From JBFEYJ01 sp041563315 (GTDB lineage: Bacteria; Pseudomonadota; Gammaproteobacteria; Thiohalomonadales; Thiohalomonadaceae), in NCBI GenBank assembly GCA_041563315.1, contig JBFFNE010000024.1:1-34686 (forward strand): a stretch of 34,686 nucleotides of DNA, written 5' to 3'. The position numbers and the translations under genes are program-made. Under the pieces are notes generated by a model. That model was not told the DNA's origin and ran no database searches. It worked only from the letters and a program-made list of their open reading frames with translations. Below, in pieces: positions 7,802-16,406 of this stretch (the stretch's first letter is position 1; every line of letters starts with the position of its first letter).

Positions 7802-8434
7802 TTATTTGCGTGTGTGTGCCGGGCGTCTGCGGCGGGTATGCGCGCTTTGGCGCTTCGGTAGTTGGCGGCACTGCTGTGCCAGTGTTTCGACCTCGGTGGT
7901 TGCTACTTCGCGCCATTGCCCCGGTTGCAGGGTTTTTAGTTCCCAAGGGCCGATAGCCCAGCGGATTAGGCGCAGGGTAGGGAAGCCGACCGCGGCGGTC
8001 ATGCGCCGTACCTGGCGATTTCGTCCTTCGCTGATAGTCAGTGCCAGCCAGCGGGTCGGAATGCTTGCCCGGTAGCGGATTGGCGGATCCCGCGGCCAAA
8101 TATCCGGCTCCAGCAATTTTTCCACGCCAGCAGGGAGAGTGATGCCGTCCTTCAGTCCAACCCCCTCACGTAGTTGCTGCAGTGCGGCATCATCGGGCTC
8201 CCCTTCAACCTGCACCCAGTAGGTTTTCGGCATCTTGTGTTTGGGATGGGCGATGCAGTGTTGCAGGGCACCATCATCGGTTAACAGCACCATGCCCTCG
8301 CTGTCACGATCCAGGCGCCCGGCAGGGTAAAGCCCCTTCTCTTCAATGAACTCGGCAAGGGTGCGCCGACCCTGGGCGTCGGTGAACTGGCACAGGACGT
8401 CATAGGGCTTGTTTAACAACAGGATGCGAGACAT
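7802..8434 (-). CDS. rluE: 23S rRNA pseudouridine(2457) synthase, RsuA/RluE family
   Basis: RluE makes pseudouridine at position 2457 of 23S rRNA. The 210-residue protein shows the catalytic aspartate motif PAGRLDRDSEGMVLLTDDG (about residues 37-55), followed by KMPKTYWVQVEG and the RNA-contacting ISEGRNRQVRRMTAAVGFPTLRL. No N-terminal S4 domain is present, as expected for RluE. The C-terminus is very basic (RQSAHTRRRRPAHTRK), probably a flexible RNA-binding tail. It is the first gene of the minus-strand run, and icd lies divergently upstream as in E. coli. Specificity for this exact site rests on homology and gene order. Confidence 0.92.
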   Translation of the reverse strand: MSRILLLNKPYDVLCQFTDAQGRRTLAEFIEEKGLYPAGRLDRDSEGMVLLTDDGALQHCIAHPKHKMPKTYWVQVEGEPDDAALQQLREGVGLKDGITLPAGVEKLLEPDIWPRDPPIRYRASIPTRWLALTISEGRNRQVRRMTAAVGFPTLRLIRWAIGPWELKTLQPGQWREVATTEVETLAQQCRQLPKRQSAHTRRRRPAHTRK

Positions 8435-8673
8435 GAGAGGCCTGGATTATGAACAGTCCTGCTCATTATCGGGGATTAGCGCTGTAATTACGATGGCTAA
8501 GGTCCTGGCGTGAGGTGGGTGTCGTCCGGGAAAAGCGCCTGGGAGATTGGCGTTATCGGGCAACAGGGATACCATGTGAGCCAGAGTGAAGTTGAATAGC
8601 GTGTTCCAAGTACCCATTTTAGGGTAGTCAGCAACACAAACAACAAATTTTTTTATCATACCAGGGAGCCCGC
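8435..8673. promoter_or_regulatory. Divergent intergenic region between rluE and icd
   Basis: This 239-base gap must hold promoters for the rluE run (leftward) and icd (rightward). The best candidate for icd is TTGGCG at 8547-8552 and TACCAT at 8570-8575, spaced by 17 bases; each box matches consensus at four of six positions, so this is tentative. A ribosome-binding sequence CAGGGAG precedes the icd ATG. A short minus-strand open frame here has no recognisable content and is not called. Confidence 0.4.
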
Positions 8674-9930
8674 ATGGCGTTCGAAAAAATCCAGATCCCC
8701 GCTGATGGTGCCAAGATCACCGTTAACGAAGACTTTTCCCTTTCCGTGCCCGACCGTCCGATTATCCCGTTTATCGAGGGTGACGGAACTGGCGTGGATA
8801 TTACCCCGGTGATGATGAAGGTGGTGGATGCCGCGGTGGAAAAAGCCTATGGCGGCAAGCGCAGCATCGCCTGGATGGAGGTCTATGCCGGGGAGAAGGC
8901 TAATAGCGTGTATGGTGAGAACACCTGGCTGCCGGTCGAGACGATGGAGGCGGTCAAGGCGTATGTGGTTTCTATTAAGGGGCCCCTGACTACTCCCGTT
9001 GGCGGTGGGATTCGCTCATTGAACGTCACCTTGCGCCAAGAGCTGGATCTCTATGTCTGTCTGCGGCCGGTCCGTTACTATGCGGGCACGCCGAGTCCGG
9101 TGAAGGAGCCGGAGAAGACCGATATGGTGATCTTCCGGGAAAACTCGGAAGACATTTATGCAGGTATCGAATGGGAAGCGGGCAGTGCCGAGGCGAAGAA
9201 GCTCATCAACTTCCTGCAACAAGAGATGGGGGTAACCAAGATTCGCTTCCCGGAAACCTCTGGAATCGGCATCAAACCGGTCTCCTCCGAGGGAACCAAA
9301 CGTCTGGTGCGCAAGGCTATTCAGTACGCCATCGACAATGGTCGTGACTCGGTTACTTTGGTGCACAAGGGCAACATCATGAAGTTCACCGAGGGAGGCT
9401 TTAAGAGTTGGGGCTACGAGCTGGCTGCCGAAGAATTTGGTGCCAGTCTGCTCGATGGTGGTCCGTGGATGGTGATGAAAAATCCGAAAACCGGTACCGA
9501 TATTGTGATCAAGGATGTCATTGCTGATGCCTTCCTGCAGCAGATCCTGCTTCGTCCGGCGGAATACAGCGTGATTGCTACACTTAACCTGAATGGCGAT
9601 TACATATCGGATGCCCTGGCGGCTCAGGTGGGCGGCATCGGCATTGCCCCTGGCGCCAACCTGTCAGATTCGGTGGCGATGTTCGAGGCGACGCATGGCA
9701 CCGCACCCAAGTATGCAGGTCAGGACAAGGTTAACCCCGGTTCCCTGATCCTCTCGGCAGAGATGATGTTGCGCCACCTGGGATGGGGTGAAGCGGCTGA
9801 TTGTATCGTCAAAGGAATGGAAGGGGCGATTGCAGCGAAAACCGTCACCTATGATTTTGCTCGCTTGATGGACGATGCGCGTGAACTGAGCTGCTCAGCC
9901 TTTGGCGAGGCGATGATCGACAAGATGTAA
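8674..9930 (+). CDS. icd: Isocitrate dehydrogenase, NADP-dependent
   Basis: Icd converts isocitrate to 2-oxoglutarate and CO2 in the TCA cycle, reducing NADP. The 418-residue protein is the homodimeric E. coli type: FIEGDGTGVDITP near the N-terminus, substrate-binding GGIRSLNVTLRQELDLYVCLRPVRYY, and FRENSEDIYAGIEW. Ser115 lies in the RSLN motif and matches the serine that AceK phosphorylates in E. coli when acetate is the carbon source. The cofactor loop HGTAPKYAGQDKVNP, with Lys and Tyr, and the C-terminal TVTYDFARLM indicate NADP rather than NAD preference. It converges with cspD after a 35-base gap. Confidence 0.98.
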   Translation: MAFEKIQIPADGAKITVNEDFSLSVPDRPIIPFIEGDGTGVDITPVMMKVVDAAVEKAYGGKRSIAWMEVYAGEKANSVYGENTWLPVETMEAVKAYVVSIKGPLTTPVGGGIRSLNVTLRQELDLYVCLRPVRYYAGTPSPVKEPEKTDMVIFRENSEDIYAGIEWEAGSAEAKKLINFLQQEMGVTKIRFPETSGIGIKPVSSEGTKRLVRKAIQYAIDNGRDSVTLVHKGNIMKFTEGGFKSWGYELAAEEFGASLLDGGPWMVMKNPKTGTDIVIKDVIADAFLQQILLRPAEYSVIATLNLNGDYISDALAAQVGGIGIAPGANLSDSVAMFEATHGTAPKYAGQDKVNPGSLILSAEMMLRHLGWGEAADCIVKGMEGAIAAKTVTYDFARLMDDARELSCSAFGEAMIDKM

Positions 9931-9965
9931 GGGGTGACAGCCGGTTCACAGGGTGGGGCGGTTGT

Positions 9966-10217
9966 TCAGAGTATCGTCCCGTCGCAGTTGAAGGGGTCGC
10001 TCTCGGCATTCCTGAGCGGTTTGAGGTATGAGGCGGTCAGCCCCTTGGGGCCATAGTAGAGGGAGAACTCTACCTTTTGACCGTGTCGCAGGGTCTTGAA
10101 GCCGTTCATATCGATGGCGCTGTGGTGGACAAAGACCTCACTCTGTTCCTCATTGTCCATCAAGACAAAGCCATATCCTTTGTCGTTGTTGAACCATTTG
10201 ACGATACCGGTTGCCAT
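9966..10217 (-). CDS. cspD: Cold-shock domain protein, CspD-like
   Basis: An 83-residue cold-shock domain protein. Both single-strand nucleic-acid binding motifs are visible: RNP1 in KGYGFV (13-18) and RNP2 in VFVHHSAI. The RNP1 motif has tyrosine where CspA has phenylalanine. In E. coli CspD blocks replication by binding single-stranded DNA in stationary phase and is a Lon substrate. The assignment as CspD follows from its position, divergent from clpS-clpA exactly as in E. coli. The C-terminal tail after PLRNAESDPFNCD is longer than the basic domain. A function in replication is homology-based. Confidence 0.9.
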   Translation of the reverse strand: MATGIVKWFNNDKGYGFVLMDNEEQSEVFVHHSAIDMNGFKTLRHGQKVEFSLYYGPKGLTASYLKPLRNAESDPFNCDGTIL

Positions 10218-10388
10218 AAGTCTTAACTGCCGAAAATTTGGAAATGAATTGTCGCACGCCTATCCCGATATTGTGGATCAGACGATATCATAGAGAATAG
10301 TGAAATCTTTCAACAGTTGAGTGATATAGTCAAGAAATGATCTTGGAATTGGTGATTGTCGCCAATACTAAGTTGTTATGGGGTAGTA

Positions 10389-10748
10389 ATGAATAGAGTG
10401 TTTGCAGGACCCTGGCGCATGGGACAGGATGATGATGGAACCGGGCATGACGACGATCGCACTCTGGCGGTCGAAGAGAGTGATCCGGAGCTCAAGCGTC
10501 CGCCCATGTATAAGGTTTTTTTGTTGAACGACGATTTTACCCCGATGGAGTTCGTGGTACATGTACTGGAGAGCTTCTTTGGCATGCCACGCCACCGCGC
10601 CACTCAGGTGATGCTTGCCGTACACACCGAGGGTAAGGGGGTCTGTGGAACTTATCCCCGTGACATCGCCGAAACCAAAGTAGCACAGGTCAACGAGTAT
10701 TCACGTCAGAACCAACACCCTCTGCTCTGTTCTCTGGAGGCAGAGTAG
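10389..10748 (+). CDS. clpS: ATP-dependent Clp protease adaptor ClpS
   Basis: ClpS binds proteins with a destabilising N-terminal residue (Leu, Phe, Tyr, Trp) and hands them to ClpA-ClpP. The conserved core runs PPMYKVFLLNDDFTPMEFVVHVLESFFGM, then the HTEGKGVCGTYPRDIAETKV segment and HPLLCSLE at the end. The NDD/FTPMEFV pocket that reads the N-terminal residue is intact. I start it at the ATG at 10389 (119 residues), with a flexible acidic N-terminus; a TTG at 10356 would add 11 residues without family support. clpA follows 18 bases later, so the two are co-transcribed. Confidence 0.96.
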   Translation: MNRVFAGPWRMGQDDDGTGHDDDRTLAVEESDPELKRPPMYKVFLLNDDFTPMEFVVHVLESFFGMPRHRATQVMLAVHTEGKGVCGTYPRDIAETKVAQVNEYSRQNQHPLLCSLEAE

Positions 10749-10766
10749 CCGACTCGAGGTTGAGAG

Positions 10767-13025
10767 ATGCTAAGCAAAGAACTGGAATACACACTCAATA
10801 ATGCCTTCAAGGAGGCCCGGAGCAAGCGGCACGAATTCATGACCGTTGAACATCTGCTATTGGCCCTGCTGGATAACCCGTCCGCTCTTCCTATTCTCAA
10901 AGCGTGCGGTGCCGATATCGAAGCGCTGCGAAAGGAGCTTGCGGATTTTCTTGAGATGAGTATCCCGCAGCTGCCTGAAGACAGCGAACTGGAAACTCAG
11001 CCTACCCTGGGTTTCCAGCGGGTGATTCAGCGCGCTGTGTTTCAGGTGCAGTCATCGGAGAAAGCGGAAGCGACCGGTGCTAATGTGCTGGTCGCTATTT
11101 TCAACGAAAAGGAGTCCCAAGCGGTTTACATTCTGCGTAAACACAACGTCTCCCGTCTCGATGTGGTCAACTTTATCTCCCACGGGATCTCCAAGGTCGA
11201 CGACGAGAACCTCTCAGAGGAAGGGGCGGCGGTTACTGGTGAAGCCGCTGCCGAAGGGGCCAGTGCGCTGGAGTCTTTTGCCACCAACCTCAATGAAATG
11301 GCTCGCCAGGGCAAGATCGACCCGTTGATCGGCCGCAAGGATGAGGTTGAACGCACTATCCAGGTGCTCTGCCGCCGTCGTAAGAATAACCCCCTCTACG
11401 TGGGTGAGGCCGGCGTGGGCAAGACCGCACTGGCGGAGGGACTAGCCAAGCGGATCGTCGACGGGGAAGTCCCCGAGGTGTTGGCTGACAGCACTATCTA
11501 TTCGCTGGACCTCGGGTCACTGCTCGCTGGCACCAAGTATCGGGGAGATTTCGAGAAGCGCCTTAAGGCCGTACTGGCGCAGCTCAAGCGTGAGGAGGGA
11601 GCGATCCTCTTCATTGACGAGATCCATACGATTATCGGTGCTGGCGCTGCTTCCGGCGGGGCAATGGATGCCTCCAATCTGGTCAAGCCGGTACTTGCCT
11701 CAGGCGATCTCAAGTGTATCGGCTCCACCACCTACCAGGAGTACCGCGGGATTTTCGAGAAGGACCATGCGCTGGCCCGTCGCTTCCAGAAGATTGATGT
11801 GCCTGAGCCGACCGTGGAAGAAACCATCCAGATCCTCGAAGGGCTCAAGTCGCGCTTCGAGGAGCACCATGATGTGAAGTACACCAAGCCGGCACTGCGC
11901 GAAGCGGCTGAACTGTCAGAGCGATATATCAACGAGCGGCACCTCCCGGACAAGGCTATCGACGTCATCGACGAGGCCGGTGCTCGCCAACGCTTGTTGT
12001 CACCGTCCAAACGCAAGAAAACGATTGGCGTGCGCGAGATCGAGGATGTCGTGGCCAAAATTGCACGCATCCCACCAAAGAGTGTCTCCACTTCCGATAA
12101 GGAGAGTCTGCGTCACCTGGAGCGGGATCTGAAACTGATGATTTATGGTCAGGACGCAGCAATCGATGCCCTTTCCACGGCGATCAAGATGTCCCGCTCA
12201 GGTCTGGGACAGGAACAGAAGCCGATCGGTTCGTTCCTCTTCGCCGGTCCTACTGGCGTGGGCAAGACTGAGGTGACCCGTCAACTGGCCCGTACCATGG
12301 GCATCGAGCTGATCCGCTTTGACATGTCGGAGTATATGGAGCGCCATACCGTTTCCCGTCTGATAGGCGCACCTCCGGGGTATGTCGGTTATGACCAGGG
12401 AGGGCTACTGACCGAGGCGATTAACAAGCATCCCCATGCGGTATTGTTGCTCGATGAGATCGAGAAAGCCCATCCCGAGGTTTTCAACCTGCTGTTGCAG
12501 GTAATGGACCACGGCACGCTGACCGACAACAATGGGCGCAAGGCGGATTTTCGCAATGTGATTATCGTGATGACCACCAACCTGGGCGCCGACCAGCTCG
12601 CCCGACGGACCATCGGCTTTACCGAGCAGGACAAGAGCACCGACAGTCTTGAGGTGATCAATAAACACTTCACGCCCGAGTTCCGCAATCGTCTCGATGC
12701 CATCATCCAGTTCAAGGCGCTGGATGCGAGCACCATCGTTAGCGTGGTTGATAAATTTATCATGGAACTGGAAACCCAGCTCGAGGAGAAGGGCGTGACC
12801 ATCGATATTGATGATGATGCTCGCGCCTGGCTGGCTGAACACGGTTTCGAACCGGCCATGGGAGCACGCCCGATGGCACGGGTGATCAAGGAGCATATCA
12901 AGAAACCGCTAGCCGAGGAGTTGCTGTTCGGCGCTCTGGAGAGGGGCGGTCACGTACGCATCAGTGTCAGGGACGGTAAGCTGGCCTTTGCCATCGAGGG
13001 CAAAGAGGAGGCCGTACTCCACTGA
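10767..13025 (+). CDS. clpA: ATP-dependent Clp protease ATP-binding subunit ClpA
   Basis: ClpA is the hexameric AAA+ unfoldase that threads substrates into ClpP. The 752-residue protein has the N-terminal double Clp repeat (about 1-145) that binds ClpS, then two ATPase modules. The first has Walker A GEAGVGKT near residue 213 and Walker B ILFIDEIHT; the second has Walker A GPTGVGKT near 494 and Walker B VLLLDEIEKAHPEVFN. The length and the lack of a coiled-coil middle domain separate it from ClpB. It is paired with clpS and neighbours infA, as in other gammaproteobacteria. Confidence 0.98.
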   Translation: MLSKELEYTLNNAFKEARSKRHEFMTVEHLLLALLDNPSALPILKACGADIEALRKELADFLEMSIPQLPEDSELETQPTLGFQRVIQRAVFQVQSSEKAEATGANVLVAIFNEKESQAVYILRKHNVSRLDVVNFISHGISKVDDENLSEEGAAVTGEAAAEGASALESFATNLNEMARQGKIDPLIGRKDEVERTIQVLCRRRKNNPLYVGEAGVGKTALAEGLAKRIVDGEVPEVLADSTIYSLDLGSLLAGTKYRGDFEKRLKAVLAQLKREEGAILFIDEIHTIIGAGAASGGAMDASNLVKPVLASGDLKCIGSTTYQEYRGIFEKDHALARRFQKIDVPEPTVEETIQILEGLKSRFEEHHDVKYTKPALREAAELSERYINERHLPDKAIDVIDEAGARQRLLSPSKRKKTIGVREIEDVVAKIARIPPKSVSTSDKESLRHLERDLKLMIYGQDAAIDALSTAIKMSRSGLGQEQKPIGSFLFAGPTGVGKTEVTRQLARTMGIELIRFDMSEYMERHTVSRLIGAPPGYVGYDQGGLLTEAINKHPHAVLLLDEIEKAHPEVFNLLLQVMDHGTLTDNNGRKADFRNVIIVMTTNLGADQLARRTIGFTEQDKSTDSLEVINKHFTPEFRNRLDAIIQFKALDASTIVSVVDKFIMELETQLEEKGVTIDIDDDARAWLAEHGFEPAMGARPMARVIKEHIKKPLAEELLFGALERGGHVRISVRDGKLAFAIEGKEEAVLH

Positions 13026-13041
13026 AACAGATACAGGGAGG

Positions 13042-13091
13042 AGATACGAGAACATCATCTTCCCGTATCGTTTCCTCCATATCTCGTATCT
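13042..13091. repeat. Inverted repeat between clpA and infA, copy of a GATACGRGA-type repeat
   Basis: Bases agatacgaga (13042-13051) and tctcgtatct (13082-13091) are perfect reverse complements with a 30-base loop. The structure fills the gap between convergent clpA and infA and may act as a bidirectional terminator. The right half, 13061-13090, matches 20019-20048 at 23 of 30 positions when both are read on the minus strand, so it seems to be one member of a short dispersed repeat. Confidence 0.6.
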
Positions 13092-13097
13092 GAATTT

Positions 13098-13316
13098 CTA
13101 GCGGGCGCGGAAGGTGATGCGACCTTTGGTCAGGTCGTAGGGAGTCAGCTGAACAGTGACCTTGTCGCCGGTAAGGATGCGGATGTAGTGCTTGCGCATC
13201 TTGCCGGAGATATGGGCTGTCACGACATGCCCATTTTCCAGCTCAACCCGGAATGTGGTGTTCGGAAGGGTCTCAATGACCGTCCCTTCCATTTCAATGC
13301 CTTCTTCTTTTGCCAT
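13098..13316 (-). CDS. infA: Translation initiation factor IF-1
   Basis: IF-1 binds the A site of the 30S subunit during translation initiation. The 72-residue OB-fold protein is exactly the family length and begins MAKEEGIEMEGTVIETLPN, with GHVVTAHISGKMRKHYIRILTGDKV in the middle and the usual end PYDLTKGRITFRAR. It is convergent with clpA. In E. coli a tRNA-Ser gene (serW) lies between clpA and infA; none can be seen in this gap. Confidence 0.98.
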   Translation of the reverse strand: MAKEEGIEMEGTVIETLPNTTFRVELENGHVVTAHISGKMRKHYIRILTGDKVTVQLTPYDLTKGRITFRAR

Positions 13317-13802
13317 GCAGTTTTACACTCTCTATAACGCTTCTGATTAATGGCACATGCCAGCGCTAAAATAAGCAGAGCATATTGCCTGATTTTTAAA
13401 AATTTTTCAAAGTGGAATTCCCGCTCCTAGACACCGGTACCGGCGAGTGGTCGCCAAATGGCTTAAGAACCTGTCGGTCCAGGCGGGTTACATGGCCACG
13501 CCAACTGCGCCCGACATGAGGGTGGGTAAGCTTCTCTGGTGATGGTGGTTTCCATGCCAAGCAGGTGAGTGAACGCGTCAAGCTCCGGAACTCCTCTGTT
13601 TATGCAGAAAGTGCCTGTGCACCGGATTAAGATAGAGCAGGTTTGGATAAATGCCATACTCACCCCCCCAAACGATAAGTAAAGTTCAGTGTGGGCACAC
13701 CCTTCGTGTCAGGGGAGTAGTCCCGTGTTTTGAGCGCTGATACGATGGGTGGTTAGTCCGGTAGGGTTGCAAATTGTTGTTGGAATAGTTTGCGGGGGGA
13801 GG
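13317..13802. other. Gap of about 490 bases between infA and ate without a recognised gene
   Basis: The left end holds the possible infA promoter. The rest has no convincing coding frame with a recognisable product, and I found no tRNA fold (no GTTCRA T-loop with a matching acceptor stem). An AT-rich palindrome tttttaaaaattttt lies at about 13393-13407. Since ate is transcribed leftward toward this gap, its 3' untranslated region lies here. Confidence 0.5.
13382..13410 (-). promoter_or_regulatory. infA: Possible infA promoter
   Basis: On the minus strand, TTGAAA (13405-13410) and CAATAT (13382-13387) are separated by 17 bases of very AT-rich sequence, 66 bases upstream of the infA start. The -35 box is good and the -10 box is weak, so this is a candidate only. 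Confidence 0.35.
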
Positions 13803-14525
13803 TCAGTCGTTTTGCTGCCACTGACCGTCGCGGAAAATCTCCAAGGGGCGATACTGGGCCTTGTAGGCCATTTTCGGGCTCTCATGGATGAGGTAACCCA
13901 GATAGAGGTAGGGCAGGCCGCGACGTTTGGTCTCTTCGATCATCCACAATACGGCGAAAACCCCAAGGCCGCGTTTGTTTTCAGTCGGGTCAAAGAAGGT
14001 ATAAACCGCTGACAGGCCACTCTCCAGCACATCGATAACGGCTATCGCCACGGTCTTGCTCTGGAGGTTAAACGCCACAAAACGGGTATCGGACCAACGG
14101 CTGGTAAAAAACTGACGAGCCTGTTCGCGATTCGGCGTCGCCATGGAACCGTCCGGATGTCGCGACTGGATATAACACTGGTAGAGAGCAAAATGGGCCT
14201 CGTCGAACTGTGCAGGTAGTATCTGCACATCCAAATCCTGATTTTGCCGCCGGTTACGCCGCTGACTCCGATCCGGTTTGAAATCCTGCACCGGCAGGCG
14301 TGCCGGCAGACATGCGTGGCAGCGGGAGCAGCGCGGTGCGTAGACGTACTCCCCGCTGCGACGAAATCCCAGCTCGGATAGGGCGCTATAGAGTTGTGGG
14401 GTGATTGTCGCCTTGGGATCGGCAAACAGGGTCACCGCGCGTTCTTCTGGCAGGTAGCTGCAGGGATGCTCCGCTGAGGCATAAAACAGCAGATCATGGG
14501 GAATGATGTCGTGCCGGCTCGCCAT
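13803..14525 (-). CDS. ate: Aspartate/glutamate leucyltransferase (arginyltransferase family, Bpt)
   Basis: This enzyme moves leucine from leucyl-tRNA onto proteins that start with Asp or Glu, making them ClpS-ClpA substrates. Gammaproteobacterial members of this arginyltransferase-like family are usually the leucyl-transferring Bpt type. The 240-residue product begins near HDLLFYASAEHPCSYLPEERAV and carries the cysteine-rich segment YAPRCSRCHACLPARLPV (about 62-79) typical of the family, then the acyltransferase half with SGLSAVYTFFDP and YLYLGYLIHESPKMAYK. It starts 3 bases after the aat stop, so the two are one unit. Amino-acid specificity is taken from known relatives. Confidence 0.94.
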   Translation of the reverse strand: MASRHDIIPHDLLFYASAEHPCSYLPEERAVTLFADPKATITPQLYSALSELGFRRSGEYVYAPRCSRCHACLPARLPVQDFKPDRSQRRNRRQNQDLDVQILPAQFDEAHFALYQCYIQSRHPDGSMATPNREQARQFFTSRWSDTRFVAFNLQSKTVAIAVIDVLESGLSAVYTFFDPTENKRGLGVFAVLWMIEETKRRGLPYLYLGYLIHESPKMAYKAQYRPLEIFRDGQWQQND

Positions 14526-14528
14526 GGG

Positions 14529-15260
14529 CTACCAACACCCGCTAATTTTTTCCTCCAGCTGCCACTTGCCCTGGTGCGCCTCGAAAGGTTCACACCAGAT
14601 ATCCAGCAACTCGAGAAATGTTTCGCGCGGAGTATTCTCTGCACCCAGACTGGCCAGGTGGGTGCTGTGGACCTGGCAGTCGATGAGACCGAATTCCCAT
14701 ACTTTGAGCTGTTCGACTAAATGGGCAAAACCGATCTTGGAGGCATCCGTACGGCGGCTGAACATCGACTCGCCGAAAAACACCTTGCCCATACTCACCC
14801 CATAAAGCCCACCGACCAGCTCATCACCTTCCCAGCACTCGACAGAGTGGGCGAATCCGATGTGATGTAGCTGAATGTAGGCCTGTTTCATCTCCTCAGT
14901 AATCCAGGTGCCATCTGCGTCCTCACGTGGCTCGCTGCAGGCCTGGATAACGGCGGCAAAGGCGTTATCGAGGGTAACGCGGAAGGGGCGCTTGCGTAGG
15001 CTCTTACGCAGGCTGCGAGAGATCTTGAATTGGTCTGGGTACAACACCGCGCGTGGCTCGGGGCTCCACCAGAGGATCGGCTGACCGTCGCTATACCAGG
15101 GGAAGATCCCCTGGCGATAGGCGTTAAGCAGGCGTGCCGGGGAAAGGTCTCCGCCCACTGCCAGTAAACCATTGGGTTCCTCCAGCGCGTAACCTGGATC
15201 AGGAAATTGTGCCGGGTCGCTGTCCGGTTCGAGCCAGAAGGGGCCTTCGATTTCTTGCAT
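14529..15260 (-). CDS. aat: Leucyl/phenylalanyl-tRNA--protein transferase
   Basis: Aat attaches Leu or Phe to proteins with N-terminal Lys or Arg, marking them for ClpS-ClpAP. The 243-residue protein shows the family hallmarks FPDPGYALEEPNGLLAVGGDL, the tract YRQGIFPWYSDGQPILWWSPEPRAVL (about 48-73), TWITEEMKQAYIQLH, then SVECWEGDELVGGLYGVSMG and FFGESMFSRRTDASK. It lies 6 bases from the DUF482 gene upstream and 3 bases from ate downstream, a tight three-gene unit on the minus strand. Confidence 0.97.
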   Translation of the reverse strand: MQEIEGPFWLEPDSDPAQFPDPGYALEEPNGLLAVGGDLSPARLLNAYRQGIFPWYSDGQPILWWSPEPRAVLYPDQFKISRSLRKSLRKRPFRVTLDNAFAAVIQACSEPREDADGTWITEEMKQAYIQLHHIGFAHSVECWEGDELVGGLYGVSMGKVFFGESMFSRRTDASKIGFAHLVEQLKVWEFGLIDCQVHSTHLASLGAENTPRETFLELLDIWCEPFEAHQGKWQLEEKISGCW

Positions 15261-15266
15261 TGTGCT

Positions 15267-16406
15267 CTATTCAGTTCTTTTAAAAGGCAGGTGTTCACTC
15301 AGTTCTTGCATGTATTCTTCCATCGCCTTGTGCTCACGAGTGAGGTAGTCGGCCACCGCGCTGGAGAAGGCCGGATTGGCTAGCCAGTGCGCCGACCAGG
15401 TCGCTACCGGTTCAAAGCCCCGTGCGACTTTGTGTTCGCCCTGAGCGCCGGGTTCGAAGCGTTGCAGCCCGTGGGCGATGCAGTAATCCAGCCCCTGATA
15501 ATAACAGAGCTCGAAGTGGAGGCTGTGAAAATCCTCATCACAGCCCCAGTGTCGGCCATAGAGGGTGTCGGAGGAGCGTAGCGATAATGCGCCGGCCACA
15601 TAGCGCCCCTCATATGTTGCCAGCATGAGAACAATGCTCTCCGGCATGCTCTGACCGAGGTGACGGAAGAAGCCCTCGGACAGGGTAGGATAGCCACCCC
15701 GCTTATCGAAGGTTGTACGGTAGAAATCATGAAATATCTGCCACTGCTCAGTGGTGGCGCTGTGCCCGTCCAGAACTTCTATCTGGATTCCTTGCTCGGC
15801 GACGCGGCGTCGCTCCCGTTTGAGCTTCTTGCGTTTTTGCGCATTGAAGGTGGCGAGGAACTCATCAAAGGTCCGGTAGCCCTGATTATGCCAATGAAAC
15901 TGGGTACCGGTACGGCGCATCAGTCCCTGCTGCTCCAGCCGGCACATATCGTCTGAATTGGGGAACAGCCAGTGCAAGGAGGAGACGCGCATCTCCCGTG
16001 CCAGTTCCAGCGCCTGGGATATCAATAGGTTACCAACCTGATTGCGGTCAACGTCTTTGGCGATAAGCAGGCGAGGCCCAGTGACCGGTGAGTAGGGGGC
16101 TGCCGCCACCAGCTTGGGGTAATAGTTGAGACCGGCGCGCTGGTAGGCATCGGCCCAGGCCCAGTCGAATACCAGTTCGCCATAGGAGTTATATTTAAGG
16201 TACATCGGCACAGCACCAATTAGCCGTGCGCTATCGTACAGTGCCAAGTGATGTGGCAACCAACCCCAGTGCTCACCGACACAGCCATGTTGTTCCAGTC
16301 CGGCGAGAAATTCGTGACGCAGAAAAGGGTTATCTATGCCGCCTTCCAGGGCGTTCCATGCGCTCGCGGATATCTCATTCAGATGATGGATCAGTTTGAC
16401 CTGCAT
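15267..16406 (-). CDS. DUF482 / FemAB-like GNAT-fold acyltransferase
   Basis: A 379-residue protein of the DUF482 (PF04339) family, related to FemAB-type aminoacyltransferases of the GNAT fold; the biological substrate is not known. Recognisable segments are NPFLRHEFLAGLEQHGCVGEHWGWLPHHL, VFDWAWADAYQRAGLNYYPKL, the core FNAQKRKKLKRERRRV, and HWGCDEDFHSLHFELCYYQGLDYCI near the end. I use the ATG at 16406, which starts MQVKLIHHLNEISASAWNAL as relatives do; the frame stays open for 38 more codons upstream. It is 6 bases from aat. Transfer of an amino acid or acyl group to a peptide is plausible, given its neighbours, but is not shown. Confidence 0.88.
   Translation of the reverse strand: MQVKLIHHLNEISASAWNALEGGIDNPFLRHEFLAGLEQHGCVGEHWGWLPHHLALYDSARLIGAVPMYLKYNSYGELVFDWAWADAYQRAGLNYYPKLVAAAPYSPVTGPRLLIAKDVDRNQVGNLLISQALELAREMRVSSLHWLFPNSDDMCRLEQQGLMRRTGTQFHWHNQGYRTFDEFLATFNAQKRKKLKRERRRVAEQGIQIEVLDGHSATTEQWQIFHDFYRTTFDKRGGYPTLSEGFFRHLGQSMPESIVLMLATYEGRYVAGALSLRSSDTLYGRHWGCDEDFHSLHFELCYYQGLDYCIAHGLQRFEPGAQGEHKVARGFEPVATWSAHWLANPAFSSAVADYLTREHKAMEEYMQELSEHLPFKRTE

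Noticed and set aside
8447..8659. Minus-strand 70-codon open frame between rluE and icd
   Set aside because: No family match or ribosome-binding site; the region is better explained as promoters of the flanking genes.
13317..13802. Possible tRNA-Ser gene as found between clpA and infA in E. coli, or in the adjoining gap
   Set aside because: No acceptor stem paired with a T-loop was found on either strand, and the clpA-infA gap is only 72 bases. A tRNAscan-SE run would settle it.
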